Assembly (NCBI RefSeq): GCF_017942225.1
Contig: NZ_JAGKSD010000012.1
Span: forward strand, 1-64,000
From: Corynebacterium sp. Marseille-P3884
GTDB lineage: Bacteria > Actinomycetota > Actinomycetes > Mycobacteriales > Mycobacteriaceae
Length of the DNA: 64,000 nt
Direction: 5' to 3'
Shown here: one piece after another, positions 9,139 to 20,771 of the stretch
Layout of the letters: every line of letters starts with the position of its first letter
Position numbering within the stretch: the stretch's first letter is position 1
Notes under the pieces: model-generated
What the model was told of the DNA's origin: nothing
Seen by the model: the letters and a program-made list of their open reading frames with translations, nothing else
Databases searched by the model: none
Translations under genes and position numbers: made by a program

Positions 9139-9266
9139 AGCCCCAGGAGCTGCTGTTTTACGGTGTTTTTCTGTTTTGTCCTTTCGAGGCGGGATTGCCT
9201 CGTGTACGTGCGCGTTATGGTGGGTGGAACTTAAATTTAGAGACTTAGCCAAAAAGGGGTTGCCAC

Positions 9267-12089
<2,823 letters not shown>

Positions 12090-12102
12090 GCTCTAGCTAC
12101 GG

Positions 12103-12137
12103 CGCCCTGCGCACTCGAATCTCGGGTGTGCGGGGCG
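12103..12137. terminator. hairpin between convergent clpC and lipase genes
   Basis: A 15-bp stem (12103-12117 with 12123-12137), counting three G-U pairs, and a 5-base loop. It lacks a T run on either strand, but sits exactly between two convergent stops, so a bidirectional terminator or 3' end stabiliser is likely. Confidence 0.6.
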
Positions 12138-13454
12138 TTAGTCGTTGAAGCGCTCGTTCATCCAGCGGATGACTTCGCCGGATTGAGTGATCGCGGGGGC
12201 GACGTGGCCGAGGCCGGCGCGGGAGGAGGCGTCGGAAAGCGGAATGCTCAGGAAGGTGACGGGGGAGCCGAGGGAGCGGTAGTCGTCGGCAAGCTGTTTG
12301 CCCTGGTCGTACGGGACGACATTGTCTTGCGGCGATTGCGCGATGAGGATTGGAGCTTTGACGGGCACGGTGCCGAGGCGGTTGAGGCGGAGGGTGCGGA
12401 GGATGCGGTCGTCGGAAAGCGCGAGCTCGTCCAGCGACGGCGCATCCGGCGCGAGGTCCTCGATCGATGCCGACGAACCCGCGGTCTCAGCGACACAACT
12501 CGCCGCGACAGCCGTGAGATAGCGATTCGCCGCGGCCGTCGTGTGCGCGCCGACTGCCTCCCGGAACTCCGGGTACGAATACGCGTAACTCGCGATCACC
12601 ATGGCCATCACCGGCTCCAACGTCGCCGGATTACCCTGCTTGAGCATCGTCTCCGGATTCGCCGGCGGCGCGCCCGCGAAAACCCCCACGAGGTGAAGAT
12701 CCGGCGCGTACTCCGGCTGCAACTCACCAGCTGCCGCTACCGCCCCGCCGCCCTGGCTGTAGCCGTAGAAAAAGACCTTCTCGTCCGGTTCCGCCGCCGC
12801 GCGCGCCGCGTCGATGACCGCATGCCCCTGGTCGATCCTGTTCAGATACGTGTGGACCCCCGGCGTACCCAACCCGATGTAATCCGTGACGACGACCTGA
12901 TACCCCTCGTCCGCCAACCTCTGCGCCACCGGCGCTTCGTAGTTGACGTTCACGGAGGAGCCATCCATGCCGACCAGCATCGATGAGCCTGCCGACGGCG
13001 CGCACTGGTCGCCCATTCCCCGCGTTCCCGGAGCCAGCACCACTGTGCCCTTGCGCGAATTCTCGCCGCGTGACTTTGCCGGGTAAATCGCACCCGAGAC
13101 CGGGACGATCTGACCGCGCTCATTGGTGGACGTGTAGAGAATCCGCTCGTTGCGCGAGCTGCCGACGCGCTCACGTGCCGCCAGCTTGCCCGGCTCGTCA
13201 GGGAGTGGCTGGTTTGTTTTCAGGGTGGTGGAGCTCAACTCGGAAGAGCCCTTAGAAGAGCCGCTGCTGCTCGCTGAACTGAGTGTTTCCCCGAGCGCTG
13301 AGCTTAAGGGGCCGAACCAAGGCGCGGTGGAACTGGAGCTCAGACCCGAAGATTGCGCATGAGCTTCCGGTGCGTCGAGGACGCAGGTGCTGGCAAAGGA
13401 GATTGCGATTGCGGCGGGGATGGTGCGGAAAACAGAAGGGGAGAAGCGGGGCAT
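12138..13454 (-). CDS. secreted lipase, LIP family (first of a tandem pair)
   Basis: 438 residues from ATG 13454, which has GAGG upstream. A signal peptide (PRFSPSVFRTIPAAIAISF ... EAHA-QS) indicates export. The mature protein is an alpha/beta hydrolase of the secretory lipase (LIP) type: conserved VVTDYIGLGTPGVHTY, nucleophile elbow GYSQGGGA, an acid region AQSPQDNVVPYDQG and a late histidine in GLGHVAPA. Substrates of such enzymes are acylglycerols or other esters, which would suit a lipid-using skin or mucosal organism; that is inference. The neighbour 13492-14931 is a paralogue, so tandem duplication is likely. Confidence 0.88.
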   Translation of the reverse strand: MPRFSPSVFRTIPAAIAISFASTCVLDAPEAHAQSSGLSSSSTAPWFGPLSSALGETLSSASSSGSSKGSSELSSTTLKTNQPLPDEPGKLAARERVGSSRNERILYTSTNERGQIVPVSGAIYPAKSRGENSRKGTVVLAPGTRGMGDQCAPSAGSSMLVGMDGSSVNVNYEAPVAQRLADEGYQVVVTDYIGLGTPGVHTYLNRIDQGHAVIDAARAAAEPDEKVFFYGYSQGGGAVAAAGELQPEYAPDLHLVGVFAGAPPANPETMLKQGNPATLEPVMAMVIASYAYSYPEFREAVGAHTTAAANRYLTAVAASCVAETAGSSASIEDLAPDAPSLDELALSDDRILRTLRLNRLGTVPVKAPILIAQSPQDNVVPYDQGKQLADDYRSLGSPVTFLSIPLSDASSRAGLGHVAPAITQSGEVIRWMNERFND

Positions 13455-13491
13455 GATCGAAAACCTCAGTTCGGTGGAGTGTTCAGTGGGA

Positions 13492-14931
13492 TCAGAAAGC
13501 GCCACAGTTGGATTGGGTGGGGACGCCGTCGAAACGGTCAGCCATCCATTTCATGGAGGGAGCCAGATGGGAATAGATGCCGACACCGTGGTTGACAGCA
13601 GTCTTGATGCCGGGGGTGAGGGGAGGAAGGGCACTGTCGTAGAAAGTGACGTCGGCGCCGAGAGAGCAGTGATCGCGGGCGAGTTGGGCGACTTGGTCGG
13701 AAGGGACGACATCGTCGTTACCAGCAGTAGAAATCATGATGGGGGAGGAGGGGGAGGTGCGGCCGAGCTTTTGGGCGTCGATAAGCGTGCTCATTTCGGG
13801 GTTCGTCGTCACTGCTTCGCTGAGCTTCTGCCCGCTCGCCGTGAAAGCGCGCGAGTCGCGCAAACCCCAACGGAGGGCACTATCCGCAATGCACGCATCG
13901 GCCGTGGAAGCCAGGAATTCGCGGCCGCGATCTGTGAACAGCGGCGCGAGCGATTCCTTGAGTCCCGGGTAACGGTCCTGCCAGCCGTTCAGCGCGTAGC
14001 CCATGACCGCGGAAATCGTGGAATCGTCGACGCCGTGCATTGACTTCAGCAGATCCGCCGGCGGCGCGCCGGCGAACGTTCCCTTCACATCCAGCTCCGG
14101 CGCGTAGCTCGCGGCCTGCTCGGCTGCCGACGCCGCAGCCCCGCCACCCTGCGAGTATCCCCAAAAACCGACCGGTCCGCCGTTCGGTAGGGCAGCACGC
14201 GCGGCGTCGAGCATCGCGTGGCCTTCTTCCTCGTGGAGCATGTACGTGTGCGCGCCCGGCGTGCCGAGGCCGATGTAATCAGTGACCACCACCCGCATAC
14301 CCAGCAGCGCCGCCGCGTGATAACTCGGCAGCTCATAGTTCGTGCCGAGCGAACCGGTCTGAAGATTGACCTGCCCCATCATCCACGTTCCCCGCGATGG
14401 GGCGCACGCATCTCCGATCCCGCGTGTGCCTGGGCCGAACACGAGAGTCGGACGAGGTCCCTTACCGCGCCACGGGTTCGCCGGCTCCATGATCACGCCG
14501 CTGACCGGGACGATATCGCCGTGCACCGTCGTCGAGGTGTAGAGAATGCGCTTCGCGTGGCCGTAGAAATCCGGGCCCAGGATATTCAGCAGGTGCGGCG
14601 CGGGCTGGGTTCGCAGGATCTTGCCCGGGCGGTCGAGCTGATCGGCCGGAACCGGGTCGTCGTAAAACGCGTCGTAGCCGTGGACCGGGTCGCCGCCCGG
14701 CGTCGTGGCGGCGTGGTGGACGCCGTCGCGGATCTCCTCGACAGTTTGCGCGCTTGCCGACGCCGGCGTGACGACCCCAGCCACAGTGACGGTGGTTATC
14801 GCGGCTGTGATGGCAGTGGCGAAGGCGGTAACAGTAGCGGTGGCGAGGGCAGTTGCAGCCGAACGCGGTGAAAGGGGAAAGGTGCAGGAAAAGTGGGCTG
14901 CGGGGGAGCGTCGATAAGCGGTGTGGAGCAT
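13492..14931 (-). CDS. secreted lipase, LIP family (second of a tandem pair)
   Basis: 479 residues. ATG 14931 is preceded by TAACAT 7 bases away, as in leaderless genes. That start gives a long export signal (about 55 residues, ending ASASAQ) with a repeated Ala/Thr hydrophobic core. The catalytic features match its neighbour: VVTDYIGLGTPGAHTY, GYSQGGGA, a DD-containing acid loop (AGNDDVVPSDQ) and His in YSHLAPSMKW. It lies 37 bp upstream of the paralogue in the same orientation, so they may be cotranscribed. Two copies of the dispersed 11-mer occur, at 13786-13796 (Leu-Ile-Asp-Ala frame) and 14909-14919 (Ala-Tyr-Arg-Arg frame, inside the signal peptide). Confidence 0.88.
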   Translation of the reverse strand: MLHTAYRRSPAAHFSCTFPLSPRSAATALATATVTAFATAITAAITTVTVAGVVTPASASAQTVEEIRDGVHHAATTPGGDPVHGYDAFYDDPVPADQLDRPGKILRTQPAPHLLNILGPDFYGHAKRILYTSTTVHGDIVPVSGVIMEPANPWRGKGPRPTLVFGPGTRGIGDACAPSRGTWMMGQVNLQTGSLGTNYELPSYHAAALLGMRVVVTDYIGLGTPGAHTYMLHEEEGHAMLDAARAALPNGGPVGFWGYSQGGGAAASAAEQAASYAPELDVKGTFAGAPPADLLKSMHGVDDSTISAVMGYALNGWQDRYPGLKESLAPLFTDRGREFLASTADACIADSALRWGLRDSRAFTASGQKLSEAVTTNPEMSTLIDAQKLGRTSPSSPIMISTAGNDDVVPSDQVAQLARDHCSLGADVTFYDSALPPLTPGIKTAVNHGVGIYSHLAPSMKWMADRFDGVPTQSNCGAF

Positions 14932-15024
14932 GCGTTGAATGTTAAGCGAAGTTTTGCGACCTTACGGGTTTTAGAAAGAAAAGTAGGGGGCGCGGTGCGT
15001 CGCTTCGCCGTAAGATGAACCGCT

Positions 15025-15195
15025 ATGGGTCTGCTGTACAGGGATAAGAAGAAGGTCGGCAAGAATTCGTGGATCAACGTGTCTAAATCGGGTGCGTCGA
15101 TGTCGACCAAAATGGGGCCGATGACGGTGAATTCGCGCGGCGGCTTGTGGATCAACCTGCCCGGCGGGCTGACGTACCGCGGGCGCTGGAAGTAG
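15025..15195 (+). CDS. small DUF4236-type protein, 56 residues
   Basis: Starts MGLLYRDKKKVGKNSWINVS and ends GGLTYRGRWK. The arrangement (short basic start, then NVSKSG, then a Gly-rich end GGLWINLPGGLTYRG) matches the short DUF4236 family, of unknown function. ATG 15025 follows TAAGAT (15011-15016) by 8 bases, the leaderless spacing seen across this window, which supports that it is a real gene. It faces mutY, whose 3' end lies 34 bp away. Confidence 0.75.
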   Translation: MGLLYRDKKKVGKNSWINVSKSGASMSTKMGPMTVNSRGGLWINLPGGLTYRGRWK

Positions 15196-15229
15196 CGCGC
15201 GGTAGCCGAGCCGACCTGCGGGCATAGCG

Positions 15230-16129
15230 CTAAGGGAGGCGGAATCGCCCGTCGGCGTCCTGGGCTGCGAGGCCGTCCTCAAGGAGCGAGTAGAGGGCGC
15301 GTGAACGTTGAGCGTCGTCGGGCCAGACGACGTCGATGGCTGATTGGGTAACGGGTGCGTCGGCGTCGCGGAGCACCTTCATGATTTTGCCGCGGACCTG
15401 CCGGTCGGTGCCCTCGAATTTTTGGACTTTACGACGCGCCAGCTCTTCCTCCGTCGGCGCCGGGCAGCCGGCCGCGACCCAGGCGCAGTCGTCGAGGAGC
15501 GGGCAGGTGTCGCACGCGGGGTTGGTTGCGGTGCAGATGAGGGCGCCGAGTTCCATGAGGCCGGCGGAGAAGACGGCGGCGTCGGAAGCGTCGGCATCGG
15601 AAGCGTCGGCAGAGTCAGACGCAGCCCCGGGCAGCAGCTCCGCAACCCACGCGAGCTCGGCTTTTTGCGGCCGGGCAAGCGGGCGGCCAAGGACGGCGCG
15701 GGCGTAGACGCGGCGGACGTTGGTGTCGACGACGGGGACGGCTTTCCCGTAGGCGAAGGCGGCGACGGCGCGGGCTGTGTAGTCGCCGATGCCGGACAGC
15801 GCGAGGAGGGAGGGAACGGAGGAGGGGACGTGGCCGCGGTGGGCGTCGATAAGCGTTTGCGCGCATTCTTTGAGGCGCAGCGCGCGACGCGGGTAGCCGA
15901 GGGTGCCCCATGCGCGCAGGACGGCGTCGGTGGGGGCGGCGGCGAGGTCGGCTGGCGTGGGCCAGCGGGCGATCCATTCTTCCCAGATGGGCGCGACGCG
16001 GGCGACGGGTGTTTGGTGGCTCATCACTTCGGACAGCAGGATGCCCCATGGGGTGGTGCCGGGGCGCCGCCAGGGCAGGTCGCGGGCGTTGTCGCGGTAC
16101 CAGGCGGTGACTTTCGCGGGATCAATCAC
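15230..16129 (-). CDS. mutY: A/G-specific adenine DNA glycosylase
   Basis: Removes adenine mispaired with 8-oxoguanine. 299 residues from GTG 16129; extended in-frame sequence upstream would overlap the divergent carbonic anhydrase and is rejected. Visible: ARDLPWRRPGTTPWGILLSEVMSHQT, the helix-hairpin-helix LSGIGDYTARAVAAFAYGKAVPVVDTNVRRVYAR with catalytic Asp, and a [4Fe-4S] cluster pattern (CTATNPACDTCPLLDDC). An odd Ala/Ser/Asp stretch (SDSADASDADASDA) is inserted between the HhH core and the cluster loop, and a similar one occurs in RadA. The C-terminal MutT-like domain of longer MutY proteins is mostly missing. Carries a dispersed 11-mer. Confidence 0.93.
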   Translation of the reverse strand: MIDPAKVTAWYRDNARDLPWRRPGTTPWGILLSEVMSHQTPVARVAPIWEEWIARWPTPADLAAAPTDAVLRAWGTLGYPRRALRLKECAQTLIDAHRGHVPSSVPSLLALSGIGDYTARAVAAFAYGKAVPVVDTNVRRVYARAVLGRPLARPQKAELAWVAELLPGAASDSADASDADASDAAVFSAGLMELGALICTATNPACDTCPLLDDCAWVAAGCPAPTEEELARRKVQKFEGTDRQVRGKIMKVLRDADAPVTQSAIDVVWPDDAQRSRALYSLLEDGLAAQDADGRFRLP

Positions 16130-16151
16130 AATGCATGCAACAATAGTGGCT

Positions 16152-16766
16152 ATGCCTTTCAGGAAGATTCCGCGGGATGCGTGGGCGCACCTTGAAGCGG
16201 GTAACGCGAGGTTCGCCAGCGAGCGCCCGGAGCACCCAAACACAAACGCTTATCGACGCGCCGAGCTCCGCTCCGGCCAAGCCCCCTTCGCCGCCGTGCT
16301 GGCGTGCTCGGATTCGCGGGTGCCCGTTGAGATGCTTTTCGACGTCGGCTTGGGCGACCTTTTCGTCATCCGCACCGCCGGCGGCTGTGTCGACGCGGCA
16401 GTGACTGGTTCGCTGGAGTATGCGGTGAAGTCGCTGGGTGTGTCGCTTATCGTGGTGCTGAGCCACGAGAGCTGCGGTGCGATCGGTGCCGCCGCGTCGT
16501 CGTTTGAGGAGGGGGATTTGCCGGCGGACCTGACGCGTGTGTTCGTCGAGAAGATCGCCCCGAGTGTTCTTGCCGCTAAGCGCGCGGGTCGCGACGACCG
16601 CGCCGGGATCGAGGAAGTCCACGCCGAAGTCACCGCCGAGCACATCATGGCCCGCATCCCAACCTTGGAGAGCAAGGTCGCTGAGGGCAGCCTCGGTGTC
16701 GTCGCCGCAAGATACAGGCTCGAAGATGGCCGCGTCACAAGCGTTCAGGAGCATTTCGCGGGTTAG
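16152..16766 (+). CDS. beta-class carbonic anhydrase
   Basis: Interconverts CO2 and bicarbonate in the cytoplasm. 204 residues. Zinc-binding motifs CSDSRVPVE (about 51-59, Cys plus Asp/Arg dyad) and SHESCGA (His and Cys) are intact, with IRTAGG between them. ATG 16152 sits 22 bp from the divergent mutY start; an AACAAT -10-like hexamer lies 7 bases before the ATG, so both genes appear to start without a leader. It carries the dispersed 11-mer in the Ala-Tyr-Arg-Arg frame near residue 33. Confidence 0.93.
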   Translation: MPFRKIPRDAWAHLEAGNARFASERPEHPNTNAYRRAELRSGQAPFAAVLACSDSRVPVEMLFDVGLGDLFVIRTAGGCVDAAVTGSLEYAVKSLGVSLIVVLSHESCGAIGAAASSFEEGDLPADLTRVFVEKIAPSVLAAKRAGRDDRAGIEEVHAEVTAEHIMARIPTLESKVAEGSLGVVAARYRLEDGRVTSVQEHFAG

Positions 16767-16775
16767 GATCACGGT

Positions 16776-17645
16776 GTGACACACCAACCGCCCCGCCGAC
16801 CCGACCGCTCCGACTTCGGCTCCAGCCGTGCCGAACGTGCTGACCGTGCAGACCGTGCTGAACGCGCCAGCCACGCCGACGCTAGGCCGTTGCCACAGGA
16901 GATCTACACCCGGCGACGCGTCGCCGCAGCCGCGGTGATCCTCGCTGTCGCGGCCCTCGTGGTGTGGGGGTTGACCGCGTTCGCTCGTTCCGGCGGAGAC
17001 GACGAAGCTCCGGCAACCCCGGCCCCTGCGTCGTCGACGTTGGTGACCACCCCGACCGAGCCGAACCCCGAAGGCTCCGACGCCGCCAGCAGCGAAACCG
17101 ACGCGACCGCAGCCGAGACGACCAGCACCGACGCGAACGCGAAGTCAAGCGATGCTGCCGCGACGGAAGACGGAGAGCCGAGCAAGGGCGCGTCCGAGAC
17201 CGACAAGCCCGACGCCGAGGCGCTCGCCGCGAAGAAGACATGCGAGCTTGAAGATCTCCAGCTGACCACCGAACTGAACAAGACGGCGTTCGCGCAGGAT
17301 GATTCCGCGGACAACCGGAAATTCAGCGTCCTGATCCACAACCCGACGGGTGGTGACTGCGTCATCGACACGGACGACAACCAGCTCCGCTTCGCGGCGT
17401 TCTCGATCGCCCGCGAGGGGTACCAGCAGATCTGGAGCGACACCGACTGCAACAAGCCGATGATCACCGGCGAGCAAGTCTTCCCGGCGGGCGAGACGAG
17501 GAAGTTCACGGCGGCGTGGTCGGGGCTGGATTCGGCACCCGAGCGTTGCGACGCACGCCAGCCCGCCGCCCCCGGCGCCTACGCCGCCGTCGGTTTCCTG
17601 GGCGAGAACAGCTCCGCGCCGGTGACTTTCAACGTCACAGGCTAA
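16776..17645 (+). CDS. single-pass membrane protein with Ser/Asp/Ala-rich linker and secreted C-terminal domain
   Basis: 289 residues from GTG 16776; TAGGAT lies 6 bases before it. The cytoplasmic N-terminus has ERADRADRAERA repeats and is highly charged. One helix (about 48-68, VAAAAVILAVAALVVWGLTAF) is followed by a low-complexity Ser/Thr/Asp/Ala linker to about residue 155, then a compact domain with four cysteines (KTCELEDLQL, GDCVIDTDDN, DTDCNKPM, ERCDARQP). The C-terminal domain resembles beta-sandwich DUF4232-like modules in general character, but I cannot assign it. Conserved corynebacterial protein next to carbonic anhydrase by position. Confidence 0.7.
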   Translation: MTHQPPRRPDRSDFGSSRAERADRADRAERASHADARPLPQEIYTRRRVAAAAVILAVAALVVWGLTAFARSGGDDEAPATPAPASSTLVTTPTEPNPEGSDAASSETDATAAETTSTDANAKSSDAAATEDGEPSKGASETDKPDAEALAAKKTCELEDLQLTTELNKTAFAQDDSADNRKFSVLIHNPTGGDCVIDTDDNQLRFAAFSIAREGYQQIWSDTDCNKPMITGEQVFPAGETRKFTAAWSGLDSAPERCDARQPAAPGAYAAVGFLGENSSAPVTFNVTG

Positions 17646-17691
17646 CGAAACCGCAGCTCGGCAGGGCTGCGAACAACGGTGCGAGCAACAG

Positions 17692-18732
17692 CTAAGTGAA
17701 GCGCCGCAGCCCTTCCACGATATGTCGCGCCCACAGCGGCGAGACATTCTCGGCCGCGGCGATCTCGTCGGCGTCGGCGGCGCGAATGGCATCTAGGTCG
17801 CCTAGCTCGGCGACGATGCGGTCGATGAGGAATTTCTGCACGCGCGGGATACGGGACAGCGCGCGGTAGCCGCGTGGGGTGACATCCTCCATGAGGTTTT
17901 CTTCGGTGGCCGGCAGCCCCAGAATGCTGGCGAGTGCGGGGGTGTTCAGCAGTTCGGAGTCGGGGAGGGCGTCGAGGGAGTCGATGGTGTCGTCGATAAG
18001 CGAATTGCTTGGTGCCCCGTCGGCGACGACGTAATCGCACACCAGCATGGCAATGTCGTGGTAAATATTGCCGCGCAGCTCGATGAGCTGGAGGCGCAGT
18101 TGGCGCGCATCGGTGCCGAGCTCGAGGATCTGGTCGTCGACGTCGCGCGCCGCGCGGTGCAGCAGAAGCTGGCGTTGGAGAAGGTGCAGGACATCTTCGA
18201 CCGTGGCGTAGCGGTTCACCTCGGCGACGTTGAGGCGCTGGTTGGCTTTGTCGACGCGGGAGCGGTACTGCTCCACAGTCGCGATGGCCTGGCGGGCGCG
18301 CGTCATCATCACGCCGGGTTCTTCGATTGCGTGGCGCTTGCCGTCGGCGTACACCGTGACGATGCTCATCGACGCCGACACGGACACCACCGGCACCCCT
18401 GTGTGCAGCGCCGTACGCTCGGCCGCGCGGTGGCGGGTGCCCGTTTCCGATGTCGGGAAGGTCGGCGACGGCACCAGCTGCACATTAGCCCTGGTGATGC
18501 GGGTGACGTCGTCGGACAAAATGACGGCGCCGTCCATCTTCGCTAGCTCGCGCAGCAGCGTGGGGGTGAATGGCACGTCGAATTCGATACCGCCGTCGCA
18601 TACCTCTGCGACTTCTGGGCCGTCGCCAAGCACGATGAGCGCGCCCGTGCGGCCGCGTTTGATGCGCTCAAGCCCGTCACGCAGCTGCGTCCCGGGCGCG
18701 AGACGCTGGAGCGTTTCTCGCATGAAGGTCAT
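17692..18732 (-). CDS. disA: DNA-integrity scanning diadenylate cyclase DisA
   Basis: Makes the second messenger c-di-AMP from two ATP. 346 residues from ATG 18732; an in-frame TTG two codons earlier is less likely. The DAC domain shows DGA (AKMDGAVILSDD) and RHR (TGTRHRAAER) motifs. A helical linker follows, then a C-terminal helix-hairpin-helix DNA-binding part (FLIDRIVAELGDLDAIRAADADEI). It starts 12 bases after the radA stop, so radA-disA is an operon, as in many Gram-positive bacteria. No ribosome-binding site is visible, which suggests coupling to radA translation. Carries a dispersed 11-mer. Confidence 0.96.
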   Translation of the reverse strand: MTFMRETLQRLAPGTQLRDGLERIKRGRTGALIVLGDGPEVAEVCDGGIEFDVPFTPTLLRELAKMDGAVILSDDVTRITRANVQLVPSPTFPTSETGTRHRAAERTALHTGVPVVSVSASMSIVTVYADGKRHAIEEPGVMMTRARQAIATVEQYRSRVDKANQRLNVAEVNRYATVEDVLHLLQRQLLLHRAARDVDDQILELGTDARQLRLQLIELRGNIYHDIAMLVCDYVVADGAPSNSLIDDTIDSLDALPDSELLNTPALASILGLPATEENLMEDVTPRGYRALSRIPRVQKFLIDRIVAELGDLDAIRAADADEIAAAENVSPLWARHIVEGLRRFT

Positions 18733-18744
18733 AAGCAACGCAGT

Positions 18745-20175
18745 CTAGTTGCGCTTATCGACGCACGCGATTGCCTCCCCCAGCGTTCCCACCTCCGCGA
18801 TTCGCATGCCGGGGACATCGAGTGCTCCTTGGCCGCTGCCCGCGGGGACGATGGCGCGTTTGTAGCCCAGGCGCGCTGCTTCCGTGAGCCGGCGCTCGAG
18901 GTTGGGGACGCGCCGCAGCTCGCCCGCGAGTCCCACTTCGCCGATGACGACAGTCTTCGGCGGCAGCGGCTGGTTGTGCAGACTCGACCAGGTCGCGAGG
19001 GCTACAGCGAGGTCCGTTGCGGTCTCCGTGATGCGCATGCCGCCGACGGTGGCGACGTACGCGTCCTTGTCGTTCGTCCGCTCCCCACACCGCGCTTGGA
19101 GGACAGCGAGGACCATGGGAACGCGGTTGAAATCGAGGCCCGTGACGACGCGGCGCGGCGACTTGTTCACCGGGTCGACCGTCAGCGCCTGGACTTCGGC
19201 GAGGATGGGGCGCACGCCGTCCATCGCGACGGTGACAGCCGACCCATCGGGCGTTTGCCCGCGGTGGGAGAGGAATAGTCCGGAGGGGTCGGAGACTTCG
19301 CGGATGCCATCGGCGGTCTGCTCGAAGCAGCCGACCTCGTCGGTGGCGCCGAAGCGGTTCTTCATGCCGCGCAGCATCCGCAGGCTGGTTTGGCGGTCGC
19401 CTTCGAAGGTGAGGACGACGTCGACAAGATGCTCCAGCACCCGCGGCCCCGCGACGTTGCCGTCCTTCGTCACATGGCCGACGAGAAGAATCGGTAGGTT
19501 GGTCGTTTTCGCCAAGGTCGTCAGGGCTGCGGTCACCGCGCGCGATTGCGCGACGCCGCCCGCGACACCCTCGACACCGGGCGCCTGCATCGTTTGCACG
19601 GAGTCGACAATGAGCAAACTTGGCTTAACGACGCCCACGTGCCCCATCACCACATCCAAGTTCGACTCCGAAGCCAGATAGAGGTTGTCGTGGAGTCCAC
19701 CTGTGCGCTCTGCTCGGCCGCGGACTTGCGCCGCGGATTCTTCGGCGGTGACGTAGAGCGCGGTGCGACCGGGGGCGGAATTGGATGCGGAGTCGGACGC
19801 GGTGTCAGCGGAATCAGACGCGGTGTCAGCGGCAGCCCAGCGACTGGCTACCTCGAGCAGGAGCGTGGATTTTCCGACGCCGGGCTCACCGGAGAGGAGA
19901 ACCACTGACCCGGGGACAACGCCGCCACCGAGGACGCGGTCGAGCTCGGAGATGCCGGAGGGGCGTCGATAAGCGGCGTGAGCTGCGATTTTCGTGATCG
20001 GCTGAGCGGCGCTCGTGGGCGTAAGACCTGTCGACGAGGGGCGCGCAGCAGACGTGGAAGGCGCGTTGGCTTGCTCTTGGAGCGTGCCCCAGGCACCGCA
20101 TTCAGGGCAGCGGCCGAGCCATTTCGGCGACGAGTAGCCGCACTCGGAACACGTGTGGACGGTGCGTTTCTTCAT
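18745..20175 (-). CDS. radA: DNA repair protein RadA (Sms)
   Basis: RecA-like helicase that drives branch migration in recombination. 476 residues. An N-terminal zinc finger (CSECGYSSPKWLGRCPECG, residues 9-27), Walker A GEPGVGKSTLL, the RadA signature KNRFG (MKNRFGATDE) and a Lon-protease-like C-terminal domain are present. Between Walker A and the next strand is an extra Ala/Asp/Ser repeat encoded by two 21-bp direct copies (19790-19831). The last coding bases hold a dispersed 11-mer (18753-18763), reading Val-Asp-Lys-Arg-Asn-stop, and a second copy is at 19964-19974. Confidence 0.96.
   Translation of the reverse strand: MKKRTVHTCSECGYSSPKWLGRCPECGAWGTLQEQANAPSTSAARPSSTGLTPTSAAQPITKIAAHAAYRRPSGISELDRVLGGGVVPGSVVLLSGEPGVGKSTLLLEVASRWAAADTASDSADTASDSASNSAPGRTALYVTAEESAAQVRGRAERTGGLHDNLYLASESNLDVVMGHVGVVKPSLLIVDSVQTMQAPGVEGVAGGVAQSRAVTAALTTLAKTTNLPILLVGHVTKDGNVAGPRVLEHLVDVVLTFEGDRQTSLRMLRGMKNRFGATDEVGCFEQTADGIREVSDPSGLFLSHRGQTPDGSAVTVAMDGVRPILAEVQALTVDPVNKSPRRVVTGLDFNRVPMVLAVLQARCGERTNDKDAYVATVGGMRITETATDLAVALATWSSLHNQPLPPKTVVIGEVGLAGELRRVPNLERRLTEAARLGYKRAIVPAGSGQGALDVPGMRIAEVGTLGEAIACVDKRN
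19790..19831. repeat. 21-bp tandem repeat inside radA
   Basis: Two copies (19790-19810, 19811-19831) that differ at two positions. On the coding strand they encode two seven-residue Ala-Asp-Thr-Ala-Ser-Asp-Ser units. The length is a multiple of three, so copy number could change without a frameshift. Confidence 0.85.
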
Positions 20176-20204
20176 CGCGTGCCCGTGCGGGGGCGCTGGA
20201 GGGT

Positions 20205-20771
20205 TTAGTGCTCAGCTTCCGGCTGACGGTGGGACTCGCCGGACTTGGCGGTCGGCGCCGAGATGGTCGCCAGCGTCTCAATTTTTCCGGAGTCGAACGT
20301 GAACGTGACCGGCAGGTTGCCGCCGTACGCGAAATCCTCGTTGTCGAGCTCGGTCTCGACGTACTGGATCTTGTCCATGTCAGCTTCCGGCATGTTGCGC
20401 AGGCCGTCCGCGGAATCGCCGACGATCACGGTGTTGTACGGCATCGCGTCAACGGAGCCGAGCTCCACGGACTGGCCGTCGACCTCCACGGACTGCAGCT
20501 TGTGCTCGCGCATGTCGTAGTCCTGGTTGGTGGCGGTGAACTTGAGGGCGGCCTGGCCCGTTTCGTCGAGAAGCACGGTGACGTCGCGGACGGCGACGGA
20601 ACCGTCCTCGGTCTGGGCGCTGGCACCGTTGACTGCCGCGACCTGAGAAGAGGTCTGGGTGATCTGGCCTGCCGAGCAAGCGGCGAGCAGCAAAGCGGAT
20701 GCGGCAGCGACCGAAACTGCGCCACCGCGGCGTGCGACCGACTTCAGGGACTTCACGTCGATGTCCTCCAT
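20205..20771 (-). CDS. predicted lipoprotein between radA and carD
   Basis: 188 residues from ATG 20771, with AAAGAA upstream. An N-terminal charged stretch, a hydrophobic core (GAVSVAAASALLLAAC) and lipobox LAAC mark a lipid-anchored exported protein. The mature domain looks beta-rich (VAVRDVTVLLDETGQAALKFTATNQ), with an acidic/His-rich tail ending PEAEH. Position between radA and carD is conserved in corynebacteria as I recall. Function unknown; the start may be later than annotated because the pre-signal N-region is long. Confidence 0.75.
   Translation of the reverse strand: MEDIDVKSLKSVARRGGAVSVAAASALLLAACSAGQITQTSSQVAAVNGASAQTEDGSVAVRDVTVLLDETGQAALKFTATNQDYDMREHKLQSVEVDGQSVELGSVDAMPYNTVIVGDSADGLRNMPEADMDKIQYVETELDNEDFAYGGNLPVTFTFDSGKIETLATISAPTAKSGESHRQPEAEH

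Noticed and set aside
17692..20175. c-di-AMP (ydaO-type) riboswitch near disA
   Set aside because: radA-disA leader is short and no conserved riboswitch core is seen.
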